This document shows positions 24,701 through 37,836 of a stretch of 64,000 nucleotides of DNA, one piece after another. The notes under the pieces were generated by a model that saw nothing but the letters and a program-made list of their open reading frames with translations, was not told the DNA's origin and did no database searches. The position numbers and the translations under genes are program-made. The stretch comes from Anseranas semipalmata (lineage: Eukaryota; Chordata; Aves; Anseriformes; Anseranatidae), in assembly GCA_013399115.1 (NCBI GenBank), contig VXAA01003392.1:300392-364391 (forward strand), given 5' to 3'. Numbering within the stretch: position 1 is the first letter of the stretch; every line of letters begins with the position of its first letter.

Positions 24701-25586
24701 TTTTAAAGGGCTGGCTTCTAACTTAAAAGTCATTATACTGAATTATGACAGTTCAGGAAACAACACTGTTCAGCAAGCCTAGTTAAGCACACTTACAAGT
24801 ACACAAATGAATTCCTGTGAGGACTTAAACACATGCTTAAAATACAGTACTTGCAAAGTGCATAAAAATGGTATGTGCTTAATTAGGAGGCTATTGGCAA
24901 CCAGGTATCTCTAACGGCTGCCATGCAGGACTTCATGCCCTAATTAGTTTATCTAAAGGAATCACAACAAACTGGTGATGTTTGACTGTGTGGACTGTAT
25001 AACTTCCTTCACTTCGGGAGACACACTGAAAGGCTCCGGGTCGGTTTGTGGCCCCTTTACCTCAGTCTTCATACTTTGCTCTGGAATGTGAAGATTGTAT
25101 AGTGAGGGTGAATTCCTCAGATGCAAAAGTTAACATAAGGCATTGCAACATACTAGAGCAAGTATAATCCTCAGGAAACATAGAGTAATTTAGTTGCTTA
25201 AACCATAGCAATTTAGTTGGTTAAACCTACATATTTAGTTGCGTTTTAGATGCCTATGGTTTCTGAGTCATCTGCATGGACTGATGGACATAACAAAGAC
25301 CTATGCTCTCTGGAGGTGCAGCTAGATTCCAGGTGTGACACACTAGGACTTCTAAGGTTGCATTACACACATGGGTGTAGGCTACAGTTTCCAACCCAGC
25401 TCAGTAATGCAGGGCTGGGATCTGTTGTTTAACTATGAAAAGGGGATATTTTGAGACACCTCAGAAACCATTCAGAGTTTAGAAGGCTGAAATGTAAGGT
25501 AATTTTCTTTTCTCTGTTTTTTTCCTAAGATTCCACTTCCTGGAATTGTCAAGCATTAGTATATTAACTAAGTTTCAAAATTCTTC

Positions 25587-25625
25587 AAAAAAAAAAAAGG
25601 GGGGGGGGGGGGGGGTTAGGGGGGG
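25587..25625 (+). repeat. A12-G17 homopolymer junction with second G-run
   Basis: Twelve A (25587-25598), seventeen G (25599-25615), TTA, then seven G (25619-25625). The G tract could form a G-quadruplex. Its exact length is likely to vary between reads and individuals. Confidence 0.9.
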
Positions 25626-26149
25626 AATAGATTGAAAATTTTCACTGATTTTTAAATTATTTCACTGGTTTTTATATTACTTCAGTAAAAACCTAAAAAC
25701 TTCAAAGTGAAATCCCACAGTCCCTCTAACAGAATGTATCATTCAGTTCCTGTATCCCAGGCCCTTAAACGTACATTAAGTGTCTTAACACATTAAGTAA
25801 AAAATGTAAAGTGTTTCTAACAAAACCAGTATTTTTTCTGTATCTTAGTTTGATTATCCACATACACATAACATGGTTTTATTGACCAACCGGTTTTTCA
25901 TTATTAGGTAGAGATGGGCTTAATTTCTTTCAAAGCGTTTTAGTAAAAATAACTTCAAAAGTTTTCATAAATCTCAGAGACCTGATATCATTTTGCCATA
26001 TGCAGTCACGTACAACCCTTTTTGCCCCAACTAGCATGTTATAGCCTTAAGAAAAATGGATAGTTCTTGATTAAATACTAATCTGTAGCCTTTTCTAAAC
26101 TCTACCTTTGAAAGGATTTGGATTTTTAGCAGGACTAAGGGACAGAATA

Positions 26150-26520
26150 TGAATTGCTACGTGAACTGGCACAGAGCGGTAGGGAAGGGCGAGTTGGCCC
26201 CTTTTTGCTCCTCGTTGGCTCCTGCCATTGCACAGCATGGGCGGGCGGAGCAGCCCGCATGGGGCTGTTTTTTCCCCTTCTCCGCTTGGCAGGCTGTGGC
26301 GGGGAATGGCTCCGTTCTTTGCTTATCCTTACTTAGTGCAGCGACACCACGTACATGCCTGGCCCAAGATATTTCTTCTCTAAAGTATAAGAAACCCAGC
26401 AAGCAGATTGTCAGTCTGCGAGTCGCAATCTGTTTCCTCATCTGTTTCTCAGAGCCGTGTCTTGCTCGCAGCAAAGCCACAGTTCAGCCTGATGGCCTCG
26501 GTGCATGCTGAGAACAACAC
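26150..26520. other. GC-richer patch in intron 1
   Basis: Stands out from AT-rich surroundings, with a CpG- and GC-rich core at 26180-26320 (including 'atgggcgggcggagc', a GC-box-like sequence). Open frames of up to 120 codons exist on both strands but have no family match. It may be an intronic regulatory element, an alternative promoter or an old repeat. Confidence 0.3.
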
Positions 26521-27183
26521 AAATCTACTTCTATCCCTGTGCAGAGCCCTGTGATTCATTCAAATTCCTGTGACAAATCAGATCACACTTAAAAACTGCT
26601 TGTAGAGCAGAAACTGCTTAAAATTTTAAAATATTTTACGAAGCTTTAGTTAAAATATTAGCAAAGCTATTTCTCACATTTTGATTTAAATAACAAATGG
26701 ACCCCCTTATCAACAAAAATAAAGGCACTAGTTCTGTTCTTCACTACAAATAGCATTGTTTGAAGGAAGAGAAAAAAATCTTAGGTTGATTTTATAAAAA
26801 GATTCTATTATATGAGGCTTGCTGTATCAGGTTCCTGGGCTCACATACTTCTGAGTGCAGTTTTAGTCTTGCTTCCATGTTAAAAGGTATTTATTCCAGA
26901 TAATCAGAGCCAATAACAAACTGGCAAGTATTTGTTACATATAGGTCAATGGGGCATTCATTTAGTCTATGCTTATTTCTAATTTTAGTTACATTTCTTT
27001 TAATTAATACATACAGGTTTTTGTACTGATATCCCAGGCAGAGACCAGCATTTCCAGATTCCCAAATTACATTATTTGTCCTGTTGAAGTAGGAAATTTA
27101 AGTCTTTCAGGGACATATTTCATTTTTCTTCCTTTTGTCTTTCAGTATAAAATGCAAATAAATGACCACAAAAGCACTTAGTT

Positions 27184-27209
27184 TATGGTGTTCAGTATAT
27201 GGTGTTCAG
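27184..27209. repeat. 12-bp near-tandem duplication
   Basis: tatggtgttcag at 27184-27195 and again at 27198-27209, separated by two bases. Typical replication-slippage duplication. Confidence 0.85.
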
Positions 27210-29169
27210 TGATAGTTGATTGCTGCCTTGATTCTACATGTTTGCCCTTTCAAATGCATGGGCTTCTGTTCAAATGTAACCTTAATTTTGTTATTTTCTA
27301 CCTTTCTTAGACTTATTTTTATTCTTATTTTTGATAAATGCTTTTGATTACGGTTTAGACTAGATTTTATCTACAAAGTTCCTTAAATTTCTTCACAAGT
27401 TTGAAATATTTACAATATGTAAAGATAGCAATATGGACAATTTTCGGGACATCTGGTGAAAACCTCTTTGTTAAGGGCAAGGCAATTTACAAAGTTTGTG
27501 TAATGAATCTTCCCTAAGAGCTCCACAAGACCCTGGATTCACAACTCTGTAGTCAATCTCTGTGCATAAAGTTCTCACTTTTCATTCCACATCTTATTTC
27601 CTGAGCGTTGTTCAAGTTTATATTCTACTAATATTCTAAAGTCAGTTAGACCAAATGTAAAAAAAAATGAACAGCAAGAACTGTAGATCTAGTGTAAAAT
27701 CTACCACGGTCATATCTGCCCATAGAGAGAATCAATATATGGGATGTAGTAGTCCTGGGAGGACTGATGGAGTTTATGATGGGGTCAGGGAAGACTAATA
27801 AGAGAAATTTTGCAAACAGTTTAAGGAGAAGATAAGGAGAAGAAAACACAGACAACCCCCCACCCCCCAAAAAAAAAAACAACTGAAGTATCTGTAACCT
27901 AAAAGAATTCCTTAGGCGATGTGGTGAATGTCTAATTCTGCAGTGGACCATAAAAATGCATTTTGACCCCCATCTTGTTTTCCCTCTAGTCTGACATCAA
28001 GGATTTTAGTAGTTTGGTAATTCAATGGAATTAATGCTGCATTATACATTTTTAAAGTTGATATATGACTTTGCTCATTTTAAGTGGTGGTGTGTTAGGA
28101 GAACTAAGAGGGGAAATAAATGTAATAGAACAATGAAGAATGATGTAATCTGAAAGGTCTGCAATCTTGTGACTTGTCAAGGTTGGAAATGTTATGATGA
28201 GCAAATACAGATGCTTTTAAGGCAAGCATTTTCACAGCAACTGCACTGGTGACCAAGAAGAACATATCCATGTTTTAAAAATTCTACAACTAGATTCTCT
28301 TCTTTGAGTATGAGTATTCATGGAGGAGCTATCAGGGAACTGCTTATAGCTCTATAGGCCATTTTTTATTGCCCTGACAATGGCACTAGTTGAAGCATCC
28401 TATAAACTGCTTTAATTCATGCTGCTGGTATATAATCCCTAAGAGACAATACTGTTCAGAGTACAATTTCACTCCCTTTTCTCCAGCAAGCTTAGCCTGC
28501 TTGGCTGGGGAGATGACATATACAAGAATTCCACAGCTGGAGAATTCCCTTCTGCCATGGGATTTTTCTGTTGGCCGCTTCCAATCAGAGTATGCATCCT
28601 AATCATTTTTATTACTTCAAGATAAAATATTTTGACAGCTTCTTATGTTAAATGTGTAAGGCATAATAAGTGGTGTTAATTCCTGCCTACTGATATGACA
28701 TTTTCATGTACATAGGTCCTTTTGGGAAGTAGGGGAATATATTTTGTTTGAACTTCATAGCCTTTATGTGAAGACTTTTATTACTTTTTAATTACTTGTT
28801 CTTGATGACAGTATTTTCAATATGTTCATTTTGTATTTAAGAAGTGATGTAACAACTCTTCTGTACCTAATTTAACATCTATGAATTTCTAATAATGTAT
28901 ATCTAATATAAGAGGTTCTGAGAGATTTAATTCCACGAGGTTGTGCTTTTATAAAAAATAATTTTACAGTTTCCAATCTAGTGCACTTACATTTTCTAAA
29001 GAAAGAAGAAATGACATCTTGAGTGCAATTTGGTTCCAGTTTAAAACACCCAGTGGCAGCTATGTTTCTACAGGTGTTGATCTCTGTGCTAGGTATCTAA
29101 GTTCCAGTTATAGCTAATGGAGATCTAGTCAGTATAGTTAGGGGGCATACAGAATGATTCAGTTCACCC

Positions 29170-29840
29170 CAAAGTAGATAGAACAGAAGTGAATAACCTC
29201 TTGCTCCCCTATAGGCTGTGGACCAAGTGGACAGGAAGAAACATTGCAGGAAAGGATCTGTAGGCGATGGTGAACAAGAAGTTGAACACGAGTCAGCAGT
29301 GAGCCCTCACAGCCCAGACCAACCACGCACATACAGGCTGTGCTAGCGAGGGTGTAGGTGGCAAGATGACGGAAGTTATTATCTCCAATACTCAGGTATA
29401 GTCTCATAGGTGTTGTATGTGGATTCTCCAGATGAGAAAGTTGAACAGCAGAGGACCAGCAAGATTATTGTGGGCTGGTGCACATGATGCACAAGGAGAG
29501 GCTGAGAGAATTCCAGTTGTCCTGTGTGAAGATGAGAAGACTAATGGGTGATCTTAGTGCTGCCTTCACCTACCAAGTGGAAAGGTTAAAAGAAGATGGG
29601 CTGGAATTCTTGGGGGTGTGTAGTAGCAGGACAAGAAGCAACGGACAGCAGCTGCCACATAGGAAATTCTAGTTAGACAGTAGGAATAACTTTTTTTAAT
29701 ATATGGGTGGTCAAATCCTGAGGAATTGCTCAGTGAGTTTTGTGAAATCTCTGTCCTTGGAGAAATCCAAGGTCAAAAAGTTCCTAGGCAACCTTACCTA
29801 GTTGGCCTTCCTTTGGAAGAGGGGATGGTCCTTGTGAGCC
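29170..29840 (+). mobile_element. CR1 LINE fragment, sense to ANKS1B
   Basis: Diverged CR1 on the plus strand. Recognisable blocks are 'gttgaacagcagaggacc' (family: GTCCAGAGGAGGGC), 'acaaggagaggctgagagaa' (GAAAGGCTGAGAGAA), 'agatgagaagactaatgggt' (GAGAAGACTGAGAGGGGA), 'agtagcaggacaagaagcaa' and 'gcagctgccacataggaa', ending around 'gcaaccttacctagttggcc' (AACCTGCTCTAGGTGACC). The first part (29187-29400) is more scrambled. The terminal repeat is not visible. Borders are approximate. Confidence 0.8.
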
Positions 29841-30096
29841 TTAATTTTTCTGTCATATCATATCACAGCCTGTGTAATATACTGCATACCGGGTCCAAAG
29901 TATTACGATTTGTTGACCTTAAATTACCCTTGCACACTGTTGCTACAAACCCTTTTCTTTACTTCTGGACTCTGAATTCTTGATCACAGTGAAGCTGACA
30001 ACACCATTCCACTGCATCTTTAATTCTTTTAAGAATTGCCTTCTGTATTCTCCCTACACTTTTGAGAGGGGAGCCTGGAGTTAGAAAGGTGCAATA

Positions 30097-30128
30097 TTAG
30101 GAATAATTAGGAATAATTAGGAATAATG
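30097..30128. repeat. 10-bp tandem repeat, three units
   Basis: gaataattag repeated at 30101 and 30111, with a partial third unit from 30121 and a partial lead-in at 30097. A small perfect array, not a CRISPR: there are no spacers. Confidence 0.9.
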
Positions 30129-30808
30129 AATGTCCTCATGGCTGCATTAAGTGATGTGGTGGAAGGGTTTTGAGTTGACTAGGGGATCATTTAAAATCTC
30201 TTTCCTAGTGTGAGCCCCATTCTGCTTTGTCTAAGCTATTCCTGTCCTACTTACTGTCTTATGCTTGAGTTGGCCAATTTTTTTGTGATTTTTTTTCCCC
30301 CTGTCAAATTAGTTATTACAAAAAACATCTGTATTGTGTTTAGTTTTTGAGTTTACATATTAATAACTCTTTTCTCCTGTAAGAATGGTGTGATTGGTGT
30401 GTGGATTTTTTTCTTTCCTAACTCTTTGTAGCTCAGACAAGTGCTGAAACAGATTTAAGTTGTACAGTATTTGTAGTGTCCCAGTATCAGAAGTGTCCAG
30501 TAAAGAGATGCCTTTTAGAGAAGGTAAAATACTACTGATAATAAATCTTATAAATGAGATTTGGGAAGATTTGCTGGAATGGCTATTTTCCATCTGCACA
30601 TTGCCTGAATTTCAAACCTTTGTGAAGTAACTTTCTCTTGTGTTTGTTACTGGTAGTTCTGAGAGTTAACTGTGAGTTTAAGGTCTTCCATGTTTACTTG
30701 CTGACTTGTCCGGGTCATTGTTTTCTATTTTTAGGTGCCACTAGATACGAATAGTGAATCTGTGTATCTAGGTTATTTTTGCAGATTAAAAACCCCAACA
30801 TATTAGTA

Positions 30809-30830
30809 TTTGACCCCAGTTTGACCCCAG
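30809..30830. repeat. 11-bp perfect tandem duplication
   Basis: tttgaccccag twice in succession (30809-30819, 30820-30830). Confidence 0.9.
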
Positions 30831-32374
30831 AATCTCAATTAAGTCATTGGTAAGGTTTCCTAAAAAACATAATTTACACTTATTTTTAGTTTTCAATTTT
30901 ATCAAGTAATTATTTATCCACTTCCATATCCTCCTTGTCATCTGTATAGCTAATTTGTCAGATTATGCTCATAAGTAATTTGCAATCACTCTGCTTCCTG
31001 TTTTGTGCACATTTATTGCAGAGCAGTACCTTGCATAACCAAGTGGTCTAATGATCTGTCAGGGCTCTTCTCACATAATGTGCACAAGTAAATTTTCACA
31101 GAACCAAATACACTGAATGTGGAAATAAAGCATGTGCTTTATAGTATATGTGTATGTTACAAATCTGTTGTTTGCCTGTCACAATGGTGAAATCTATCCC
31201 TTCTATTTTTACTTTTATGTAGACTATGTAAGTCTTGATTTGAGAAGCATGAGTCATGACATAAGCAGAAAATGGAGCCTGCAAAAGAATGGAATAGGCA
31301 TGTGTTCTGGGTGGAGATGTGCCTAGAAGATAGCTGGAGAGAGAGACTTGAACAGGGATATTAGGAATGTTTGGGCAAGCAGGTTGTATAAAAAATCTGA
31401 AAAGGTTGGAGTGCTAGAAATGGTTGGTAAAAGAAATGGGTATAAGGATTGAGACTGGTTGACCGTGGAGGTTAGCATTGGTCAAAAGTGGAAGAGGCAA
31501 GTTCAGGAGTCAAGATACAAGGAACAGTGCAAAGAGGAGTTGCATTCAGCAGAATAAAGAGACAACGTATATCCAATGAAATATAGTTTTCATTCAAAGC
31601 CTGATATTTCCATATTTCCCTGCTATAACAAATAATTGTGAAATGTATTTGCAAACTGTCTCATTCTCTTTTAATGTTGAAATAGACAGAAGTTAACAAA
31701 GTGCCATCAGTCACTCCGTTAGTTTAAGTAGAAGAGGTTGGAAGAGGTTGTTGGATGTAGAGATTGTAAATCATCTGTTAACGTTTTGCCAAGATGACAC
31801 CACATGGTGGAATTTCAGGAGTTTTAGTCTGCTTTTTTAGAGTCAAGAAAATTCTACATACCTAAAAGTATGTAGAAAATGAATCATCCTGAAGCTGCTA
31901 ATGGTAAAAACAAGGTTGCCTGTGCAGTTTTTATTTATCCCTCTGAATGAATGTATTACGTACTTTTAATGACACAATCATGTACTCTTCTTCCACAAGG
32001 TCCTTACCTCAGTTGCAGCCCAGGACAGACAATGCTCATTGAGCAGCTAGTTCAATATTTTTTATCCTTACTATTCAATATTTAGCCCTGAGTCTTATTT
32101 ACTGCACACTATTCAAACTCTTCTCTGGAAGAAGAATGATTAATTTTTCTCCTGGGCTTTTAAGTGCTGTTTGTGACTATAGTATTTGACTCCTTCACAA
32201 CATTAATGAGTTTATTTTCACAGTACTTCTGTAACTGAGGAAGGGTGTTAATATCTGTTCACAAATGCTAGCTGAAGCACAGTTAGATTATGGTGAGAAG
32301 TATCCACTGAGTTGATGTTTACAAATGGAGACTGCACGGTGCTTGTTTCTCACTGTATTTATGTAGTTCATGTA

Positions 32375-32715
32375 AAAACATAGGAATGGCTCTTCTGGGT
32401 CAGAATGAACGTCCCTTTAGCCCAGCATTCTTATCCAGCAGTGACTGGAAGTTAGAGGCTAAAAGCTGATCTTGGTAAGAGTAAATGGCAAAGCAGGCAT
32501 ATAGTAAGTAATATTTCCTCGAGCGTAGTTGTACAGCTTCCAGCAATTTACAGCAGCTTTCCGAGACAGATGTATTGTCTTCGTATTTAATAGCTCCAGT
32601 GTATTTTTCTTCTACGCATTTATTCAATCAGTCTTTGAAAAAAATGCAAATTTTTAGCATTCATAGCAAGGGTTTCACATCTTAATGAAGTATTATGTGA
32701 AGAACATTCTCTATA
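32375..32715 (-). mobile_element. Ancient CR1 LINE 3'-end fragment
   Basis: The plus strand reads 'aacataggaatggctcttct' then 'gggtcagaatgaacgtccct' and 'ttagcccagcattcttatcc', followed by 'gcatttattcaatcagtctt' and 'tattatgtgaagaacattct'. This is the complement of the 3' end of the amniote CR1 type that in turtles reads 'ggccatactgggtcagacca...'. It covers the part of the consensus just 3' of the copy at 13840-15100, but the two are 17 kb apart and so are separate old insertions. Confidence 0.7.
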
Positions 32716-35408
32716 AATTATGTAGCATTTTATATGTTCGAATGTGTAAGGATATGTTCAGATGTTCAGTAGTTTGTTCCTGGAGTACAGACACAGATAG
32801 AATCCATTTCTGTGCAGCATTAAACTGCTGTTCCTGTTCTTTGCTTGTTTTATTGATTTAATAAATTCCATCACTCCTTTTAATACCTTTGATTTGCAAA
32901 AGTAAAACAGTTCTTATATCATCTATTATAAAGCCTTAAATGATCCCAAGACCAGTATTCATTGCACAGGGAAAAATAATCTGGAACCGTGTAATTTTTA
33001 AGGCTAATACATATGCATAAGTGGGATGACTTAGTGCCAGCACTTTCATCCTTGCCTTTACAACCACAATAATTTTTTAAATACACATTGCTGTCTAATA
33101 TATGTATCTGTTGACAATGTAGATGCCGACTATCTTTGTGGTGGTGAACAGAACATACTGGATTTGGAGATGCCTCTATTAATTTACAAACAACACAACT
33201 CCTGATGTGTATTCTATGTCCTTATGAAGAATAATGTGGGATTCAGGGTCCTGGAGAATATTTCTTTCTTTTCTTTTTTGCAAATAATGATATGCTTTTG
33301 AACAAGATTCCTACTACGTTGCCTGAAACAGCAGAGGTGAGGTAAGGAAAATCAAACTTTAATTGTTGAAAGTAATTTGTGAAGATGGTAATGAAACAGC
33401 TGCGTATAGAAGGATGGTCTGTCCTCTCTTCTTGTGAGAGAAACGGTTATTGAGGAAACAGCAAGGTCATTCACCGGTGATGAATTATTTCCTCCTATAT
33501 ATCAAGCCCTAGAAAGATAGTTTGTGGCATAAGTGGGATGTGTATCATTTCTCCGCTTATGCTGGCTAATCGGAGTTAATGAATTACTTTAACAGTATCG
33601 GCTTTACAATAGATGAAGTCAGTCCTGGTCACTGGTACTTGCCATGTTGGCACTGCTTAACCAAAAAAATGAGAGAAACTTCAGCCTTCAGCCTCAATGT
33701 CTTTTTCATTCAGGCAGGAATAAGTGAAAGAAAGATAAAATGAGAAGTTTATACACTTACAGGTCCAAGAATTCTGAGCTAATGCCAGTGTTTGAGGGCA
33801 TACCCTTCCAGTGTGATCTGAAGAATATATGTGATGGATTTGGAACTGCCTAGAGAGAGCAGTCTGAAAATCTTAGTACTCGATTGTGATGTTATTGTGG
33901 TACTATTGTGAGTTTTGTGAAGATTATCAGAAATGCAATCAAGAAAGAGGATTTAGATCCAGATGCAGATTTTGCAGAAAATCTGGAAAACAATGCGAGA
34001 CTCAGTGTGACGCCGTTATTTGACTCTTCTAAATCCCAAGAAACTGATTTTGGGGAACAGGTTCAGGTTTGGACATCAGTAGGATTTAAATGCGGTCTAC
34101 TAAGGCAGAGAGATGGGGTCATGAGGAATGCAGCGAGATCTGGAACCTCACAGGCTAAGATTCCTTTACTCACCACTCATTATGATCTAGATCACATATG
34201 TCTATTAATAAAAAACAAACCAAACCAAACAACAACAACAAAAAACACCCACTGCTAGAAAGACAAGTTTACTTGAAGAGATGCAAGTATGTAGTTAAAG
34301 GGCACCCACCTTGATGCTTTCTTCACTTCAAGGAATAAAGTGGCAAATGTTTCAAAGCGTTAAAGTTCCAGGTGTTTAGTCAAGTGATCTGTATGTGTAT
34401 TTTATACATGTTTTTACAGGCCCCTAAAGAATATTAGTTTATTTTGGGATATTTGTTTCTCCACTCCAAATGAGCAGAGTGCCAAAATCTTCATATTGAG
34501 ATGGAAATATATTGCACTAGATATAAAGTTACGGCAGTCTTTTGTTCTTTGATTTTTTTTAAATATACTGCTATTGTTAAAATGGGGCAATCAGCTCAAG
34601 AAAGCCACTTAACTCTGCATATACAATACCCTTAACTTTCATTTAAAGAAACAATAATAATAAAAAATATCCTGCTAAATGACTGGTTTATTTGAAATTT
34701 CAAATGATTAATATATGGACAATATAATTTATGCTGACATTTTAAACAATGGGAATGCATTTTTGTATATTTTTATAGGTATTTCCTATTAAGTCTAATG
34801 TAGTATAAGATAATAGTTTAAAACTATTAAATTTTTGCTGAAAGGAAGATCTGGGAATTTATATAATTAAAGTGCTGTCGGGGGAAAAAAAAAATGCACA
34901 CACAAAGTTGTTAGGTTTCCAAAATACTTCTAAGGCATTATCTTGTGAAAAATCTCAGCTATGCTGGAATGAGAACATTTTCTATTCATCTTGTATTTTC
35001 CCTTGTTGGATGTGTCTGATACCCTCAGAAGAAGAATCTTTGGCTTGTATTGCTCACTGACTGAAACCAGACCAGTAACTTCTTAAGTTTGCATTTAGGA
35101 TGTTCAGGAATAAATTTCAGTTGTTTGCTTTTTAATTAATTTATTTATTTATTAATACTGTTTCTCATGCAATACTAGATACTTGTCTCATGCCTAAACA
35201 AAATTGAGCCAGTTTAAAATACAGTGTGACTGTATCAACAATGATAGATACTCAAACTCTTGATTTTTCTCTTGGTGAGGGTTGTATGGTATCTGTTGTT
35301 AGTTTTCAAAACATACTTGGAGTTGACTTTGAGCATATGGTCTTGTCACTCTTTTCATTAAACCTGAGGGTATAAGAGAACTCAGAGACCTAGACCCTTA
35401 GTAGCAGT

Positions 35409-35432
35409 TATGACAAGGTATATGACAAGGTA
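35409..35432. repeat. 12-bp perfect tandem duplication
   Basis: tatgacaaggta at 35409-35420 and immediately again at 35421-35432. Confidence 0.9.
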
Positions 35433-37761
35433 TCCCCTTGCCACAGGAATCATTTAAGTGCTTCAAAACTGTCTAAGAGTTGTACAGGTATAAATATCGG
35501 AAAAAAAGTAACAGCAACATAAATCTTGTGATGCGTTTCCAATGCATAAATGTTTTTTTGCCACTTAATGAACCGATGCAACATTTGCTTCTCCTCTTTT
35601 TGCTTTAAAGCTCACCTGGCTGTAACAGGGCACAGACTCAGGAAATAAGCTTTCAGAAAAGCAAGTGAGGTTGCTTAGAAATGTCTGTTTGCTAAAGAGC
35701 TGAGGGAGCATCCTCTCTGTGAGGCTGCCTACCTCGGTAGTTAACCTCCAGGGAATAAATCAGCTAAGTACCACAGTTGTAAGAGACAAGCAGAGCTTTC
35801 TTTCCCTTCCCTCAGCAAAGAAGTATTGTTTTCATAGGATTTTTTCAACTCGTTCCTCCTTTCCGCAATATTTGTCTCCCCTTCCTTTTTCTTACTATGG
35901 CACCCAGCTTGAAAAAAGGGAGGGAAAAAAGTTAGGAAGCGAAGAATCCTGAGGTTCCTTATGTCAATCTTGAAAAAGAGGACCTTGCTGCAGATACCTA
36001 CCCCAAGGCCAGGGAGACCAGCATGAAAAATTGAAGATTTAAGTTAATACTTCTGGAGAATGGAAAAGGCATTAGATTTGACAAAGGCATGGAAAAAACA
36101 ACAAAATTCATTGGGAAGCTTGAAAGGACAGACACAATGCTGAGTGGGCAAGAGTGAGAGAACCAGGGAGATAGGATTGTTTTGGGAAGTGGGGCATGAT
36201 AACTTGCTGGAGTGAGAGGTAGAGAACCACTTTCAGCACCTTCCTCAAAGACTGATGAACACTATGAAGTGGCAAATGTATTTATTTATAGTGACAAGAA
36301 AAGACACCAGTGGTTGGATGTTGTCTGGTCTCTGCCCAACAGACAATAGCATATGTGAATGAATCTGCTTAGCTGCTTGGGAAAATGCCAAAACCAGAAA
36401 CCACCAGCTCTGAAGAAAGGCAGAGGAAAGGAGCTGAATCCTTTTGTGGTGTTTCTGTTTAAATGCATTCTTGGGTAAAACAACAATAACAACAAAAACT
36501 CAAGAGAGAATGAGACAGCAGGCTTCAGGATTATTCTTTAAAGGTTGGAGCCAGAGTGTCTAGACCTCTTTGGAAGGAAGTATAATATTTTGGCTAGTCT
36601 TCAATTCATAGTACCTCATTACCCAAAACTCGTTTGAAAATATGACTTTCTTAAATGCCACAAGATGTCATCATTTCTGGATAAGCTCCCAATAAACTCT
36701 AAAGAGGAATTAAGAACAATTATCCAGAAGGTCAGCTCATGGTACACATCTCTTTCCAAGTTTCCCTTGACCTGTGAGATGCTGTGGCATTTTCAGTAGT
36801 ATCAGCAACCACCGTGCAGCATGCATGGTTACAGTCTCCTGGGATTCTTAGAAAAGTCCAGAATATAGCTGAGATCTTCCTGAGTGGAATGAACTTTTTA
36901 GTAAAACTGACAATTCATTACATTCTTGAAAAGAATCAAGTTATATTTGGGTCTTTGGGCGTTTCCTTTCTCGGTTCTATAGAAAGCAATCTATATATTC
37001 ATTCAGATTCATTCAAGAGAACCAGCTAATCGCACTACCACCCTTTTGGGGCATCAGATGAGGCTCCTATAAAGCACAAGAAACTCTGCAAAGGATTGCT
37101 TTATTTTTACTGTAACTAAAAAGCAGATGCTACCTTTCAAAGCAGTTGGATTGACACTCACACAGGGAGTTGTCAGGAACCATTTAAATGAGTGCAGATT
37201 TATCAGAGCAGCAAAGGGGGCTGTCCTGTCCCTGTTAGCACTGCTCAGTGCATTCTTCTAATCAAATGCAACTTTAATCACACGCCCTAACATTCAGATT
37301 GTTACAGACAGATGCACTATAGTTTTGATGACAGATCTCTTTCCCTTTGCAACTTAGGGCTCATTCTTGTACATCTAAGCATACAGAACTTGACAATGAT
37401 ATGAATGATTAAAATATTTGTTTTTCATTTAAAGTTGGTATTTAAAACATTCTTGGTTAATTTATGAGGAATTATTTTCTTTCTAGAAGTGTTTTTGGTT
37501 TAGTTTTGATATGCATCGTGCGAAGATTTTTTAGCTATACATGAAAATGTTGAAAAACCTGTGAACAAATACATTGAACGAAGATTAGTGATTTGAAACA
37601 CACCTTGAAAGTTGTCAGATAAAGAAATAATGGCCCAACTTTAACTTCTTATCTGAATATAAGCTCTCTCTTGATTTGTTATTGTGCTGCTGTGCTGAAG
37701 GTGGCCATATGTAATACAGTATCTGATTTTTTTCACATAATCTTGAAAAGATTATTTGTTT

Positions 37762-37794
37762 NNNNNNNNNNNNNNNNNNNNNNNNNNNNNNNNN
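37762..37794. other. Assembly gap (33 N) next to poly-T
   Basis: Thirty-three N followed after 'aatat' by an almost pure T tract to about 37836, interrupted by one C. The gap probably reflects unresolved homopolymer length. Apparent open frames across it are artefacts. Confidence 0.97.
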
Positions 37795-37805
37795 AATATT
37801 TTTTT

Positions 37806-37836
<31 letters not shown>

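Larger units (their letters stand above)
21741..29169. other. Intron 1, first stretch, mostly unique AT-rich DNA
   Basis: No coding gene. Contents seen: edge of the CpG island to 21760, an A12G17 tract at 25587-25625, a GC-richer patch at 26150-26520, a small tandem duplication at 27184-27209, and a C/A-rich stretch at 27856-27879. The longest open frame (23111-23515, 134 codons) has no splice or family support. Confidence 0.5.

Noticed and set aside
30097..30128. Short regular repeats resembling a mini-array
   Set aside because: A three-unit tandem duplication without spacers in a vertebrate intron; not a CRISPR.
33908..34258. 116-codon frame ending in an A/C-rich simple repeat
   Set aside because: No family resemblance, no splice context, and the C-terminal part is simple sequence.
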